Shown here: positions 62,493 through 64,000 of the stretch, piece by piece
How the letters are laid out: the number at the start of each line of letters is the position of its first letter
How positions within the stretch are numbered: the first letter of the stretch is position 1
Source of the DNA: Bacteroidota bacterium
GTDB taxonomy: Bacteria > Bacteroidota > Ignavibacteria > Palsa-1295
Assembly (NCBI GenBank): GCA_018266755.1
Contig: JAFDZW010000005.1
Span: forward strand, 1,217,233 to 1,281,232
DNA: 64,000 bases
Direction of reading: 5' to 3'
The notes under the pieces: generated by a model
The model's database searches: none
Told to the model about the DNA's origin: nothing
Seen by the model: only the letters and a program-made list of their open reading frames with translations
Translations under genes and position numbers: made by a program

Positions 62493-62717
62493 TTACTTTG
62501 TTGGTGCCGCTCCTCGCTTCTGGCCCATGATCGTATAGCCGAAGAGCGGGGCCAATACACAGAAATTAACGACGCCGGCAAGGACGGGAATAATCCCGAT
62601 CACGCCGACGATCGTGCCAGCTGTTCCCATGAAGCCGATATACATCAGGTATGCACCGAGCGCGATGCGAACGAGTCGCCCGATCGGGCTACGCATGAAC
62701 GTGACGAAGCCACCCAT
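62493..62717 (-). CDS. DUF2892-family small membrane protein
   Basis: A 74-residue protein with two membrane helices (about residues 15-35 and 36-60) and the DUF2892 pattern (RSPIGRLVRIALGAYLMYIG, then GIIPVLAGVVNFCVLAPLFGY). The Cys in NFCVLAPL is typical of this family, which includes the membrane part of the YgaP rhodanese. No rhodanese part is present. The function is unknown. It is convergent with the VWA gene. Confidence 0.9.
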   Translation of the reverse strand: MGGFVTFMRSPIGRLVRIALGAYLMYIGFMGTAGTIVGVIGIIPVLAGVVNFCVLAPLFGYTIMGQKRGAAPTK

Positions 62718-62973
62718 AGTCGTAGTTGGTTTATGTTAAGACTACCGATCCCCTCTGCAAGATGCGTGCCGTTATGATTTTGGAATATTGTCTGTGCGGA
62801 CTGCGCAATGCCAAATCTTTTAACTACCGTAAAGCTGTCAGTTAGCCCCGAACACCCTAAAACCAGCCATTGATGCCGCCTCGTAAGAATCTTACGGTAG
62901 CGAACCTTGAGGGCACAAAAATTGCTTATTTTAACGGTACGATAATGTCTTTAGAATTTCTCTCTGAACGACT

Positions 62974-64000
62974 ATGAGTACAGCTATTCGCAACATCGCG
63001 CTTGTCGGCCATGCCACAAGCGGAAAAACAACACTGGCAGAAGGCTTACTATTTGCCGCGGGGGCGACAAGCCGCCGCGGCAAAATATCCGATGGTTCGA
63101 CCGTGAGCGACTATCATCCCGATGAGATCGCTCGACAACATTCCATCAATACCTGTCTGCTCTCCTTCGCTACCGACTCCACAAAGATCAATCTGCTCGA
63201 TACGCCCGGTTATGCCGATTTCACCGGTGAGGTGCGCTCGGCCCTGCACGTGGCGGATACCGCACTGATCAATGTGAATGCCGTCGGTGGCGTCGAGATC
63301 GGAACGGACCTGGCGTGGGACTTCTGTACCCATGACGAAAACTCCGTCATCTTCGTCGTGAACAAACTCGATTCTCCCGAAGCACATTGGGACGATATCG
63401 TCGAGGAAATGAAGCACCACTTCGGCCATGAGGTCGTGGTCGCACAATTCCCGTATAAGACCGGTGCGAGCTTCCATCAGATCATCGATCTCTTGAAGAT
63501 GAAAATGCTCACCTTCAAGACCGATGGCTCCGGTAATTATACCGAAGAGGATATCCCGGCAGACGTCCGCGAAAAGGCGGAACAGCTTCATAAGGAGTTG
63601 GTCGAGATCGTCGCAGAGTCCGACGATACGTTGATGGACGAGTTCTTTGCCAACGACGGCGTACTGACGGAGGAGCATTTCTCGGGCGGCATCCACGAAT
63701 CGCTGGCGCACCGAAAGCTCTTCCCGATCCTCTGTGCAGCATCGGAGCCGAACATCGGTGTGAAGCGCGTGCTCGAGTTTATTGTCACGAATGCACCGGC
63801 ACCGGAAGATCATATTGCCGACGTCCGCGGCGTAAACCCAGAGACGAAGCAGGAGGTCAGCCTCAACACCGCACCGAAGGATGCAACAACTGCATTTATC
63901 TTCAAGACTGTCAGTGAAGCCCATCTCGGCGATCTGTCGTTCTTCCGTGTCTATCATGGCACGCTGCACCATGGGCAGGATCTCGTGAACGAATCGAACG
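62974..64000 (+). CDS. EF-G-like translational GTPase, 3' end cut off by the window edge
   Basis: The first 342 codons of an EF-G-family GTPase. The G1 loop is GHATSGKTTLAEG near residue 12, the G3 motif LDTPGYADF near 75, and the G4 motif NKLDSPEAHW near 125. The lack of the canonical AHVDAGKTT loop and the short insert after it point to the EF-G2-type branch, which is not the main translocase in organisms that also have fusA. Its start MSTAIRNIALVG is clear. The remaining domains lie outside the window. Confidence 0.9.
   Translation, partial: MSTAIRNIALVGHATSGKTTLAEGLLFAAGATSRRGKISDGSTVSDYHPDEIARQHSINTCLLSFATDSTKINLLDTPGYADFTGEVRSALHVADTALINVNAVGGVEIGTDLAWDFCTHDENSVIFVVNKLDSPEAHWDDIVEEMKHHFGHEVVVAQFPYKTGASFHQIIDLLKMKMLTFKTDGSGNYTEEDIPADVREKAEQLHKELVEIVAESDDTLMDEFFANDGVLTEEHFSGGIHESLAHRKLFPILCAASEPNIGVKRVLEFIVTNAPAPEDHIADVRGVNPETKQEVSLNTAPKDATTAFIFKTVSEAHLGDLSFFRVYHGTLHHGQDLVNESN

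Overview
The window is a bacterial chromosome segment of moderately high GC with tightly packed genes. It points to the Bacteroidota/Chlorobiota side of the FCB group, possibly a Kapabacteria- or Ignavibacteria-like lineage. The reasons are: at least nine secreted proteins ending in a type IX secretion (T9SS) sorting domain (PNP motif followed by a small beta domain); Bacteroidota-type promoters with a TAnnTTTG -7 box; a long archaeal/Bacteroidota-type IleS; an ATP synthase cluster without atpD/atpC; and a xerC-hpf gene pair. The species assignment is inference. I see no rRNA, tRNA, CRISPR array, prophage or transposase gene.

Layout. 1-3.9 kb: cell-envelope genes on the minus strand (membrane protein cut by the window edge, PKD lipoprotein, outer-membrane barrel, lipoprotein). 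4-10.5 kb: a half-length carB, a DinB-fold protein, a thioredoxin-like protein, an OmpA-like secreted protein and mutS. 10.5-13.5 kb: hutH followed by an ABC transporter membrane domain that has no ATPase. 13.7-14.5 kb: a Tat-exported YgiD-type dioxygenase. 14.7-22.5 kb: ATP synthase cluster (atpI-like, atpB, atpE, atpF, atpH, atpA, atpG) interrupted by two secreted-protein genes. 22.6-27.3 kb: yggS, DoxX, a VOC protein, a toxin-antitoxin pair, a T9SS cargo protein and a PDZ lipoprotein. 27.5-32.3 kb: a RecA-fold protein without a Walker A lysine, a DivIVA-domain protein, a nuclease lipoprotein, two tandem monohaem cytochrome c lipoproteins, and lspA coupled to a DksA-like gene. 32.4-39.2 kb: a repeat-built T9SS protein, a barrel, ileS and a DinB-fold protein. 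39.3-47.3 kb: a His/Asp-rich T9SS protein, msrA and three paralogous arylsulfotransferase-fold T9SS proteins. 47.5-55.9 kb: envelope lipoproteins, a VanX-like peptidase, a radical SAM protein, T9SS cargo, and an orphan serine-acetyltransferase N-terminal domain coupled to a thioesterase behind a terminator-bearing leader. 56.2-64 kb: xerC, hpf, a large T9SS protein, an unusual VWA fusion, and an EF-G-like GTPase cut by the window end.

How the genes fit together. The dominant theme is the envelope: T9SS cargo, lipoproteins, small barrels, the signal peptidase LspA and periplasmic cytochromes. Housekeeping islands (ATP synthase, mutS, ileS, carB, xerC-hpf) sit between them. Non-coding palindromic repeats are scattered in several gaps. 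The points most worth a second look are the three arylsulfotransferase-like paralogues, the terminator-bearing leader before the truncated serine-acetyltransferase gene, the VWA protein with a TonB-plug-like segment, and the MITE-like repeats.
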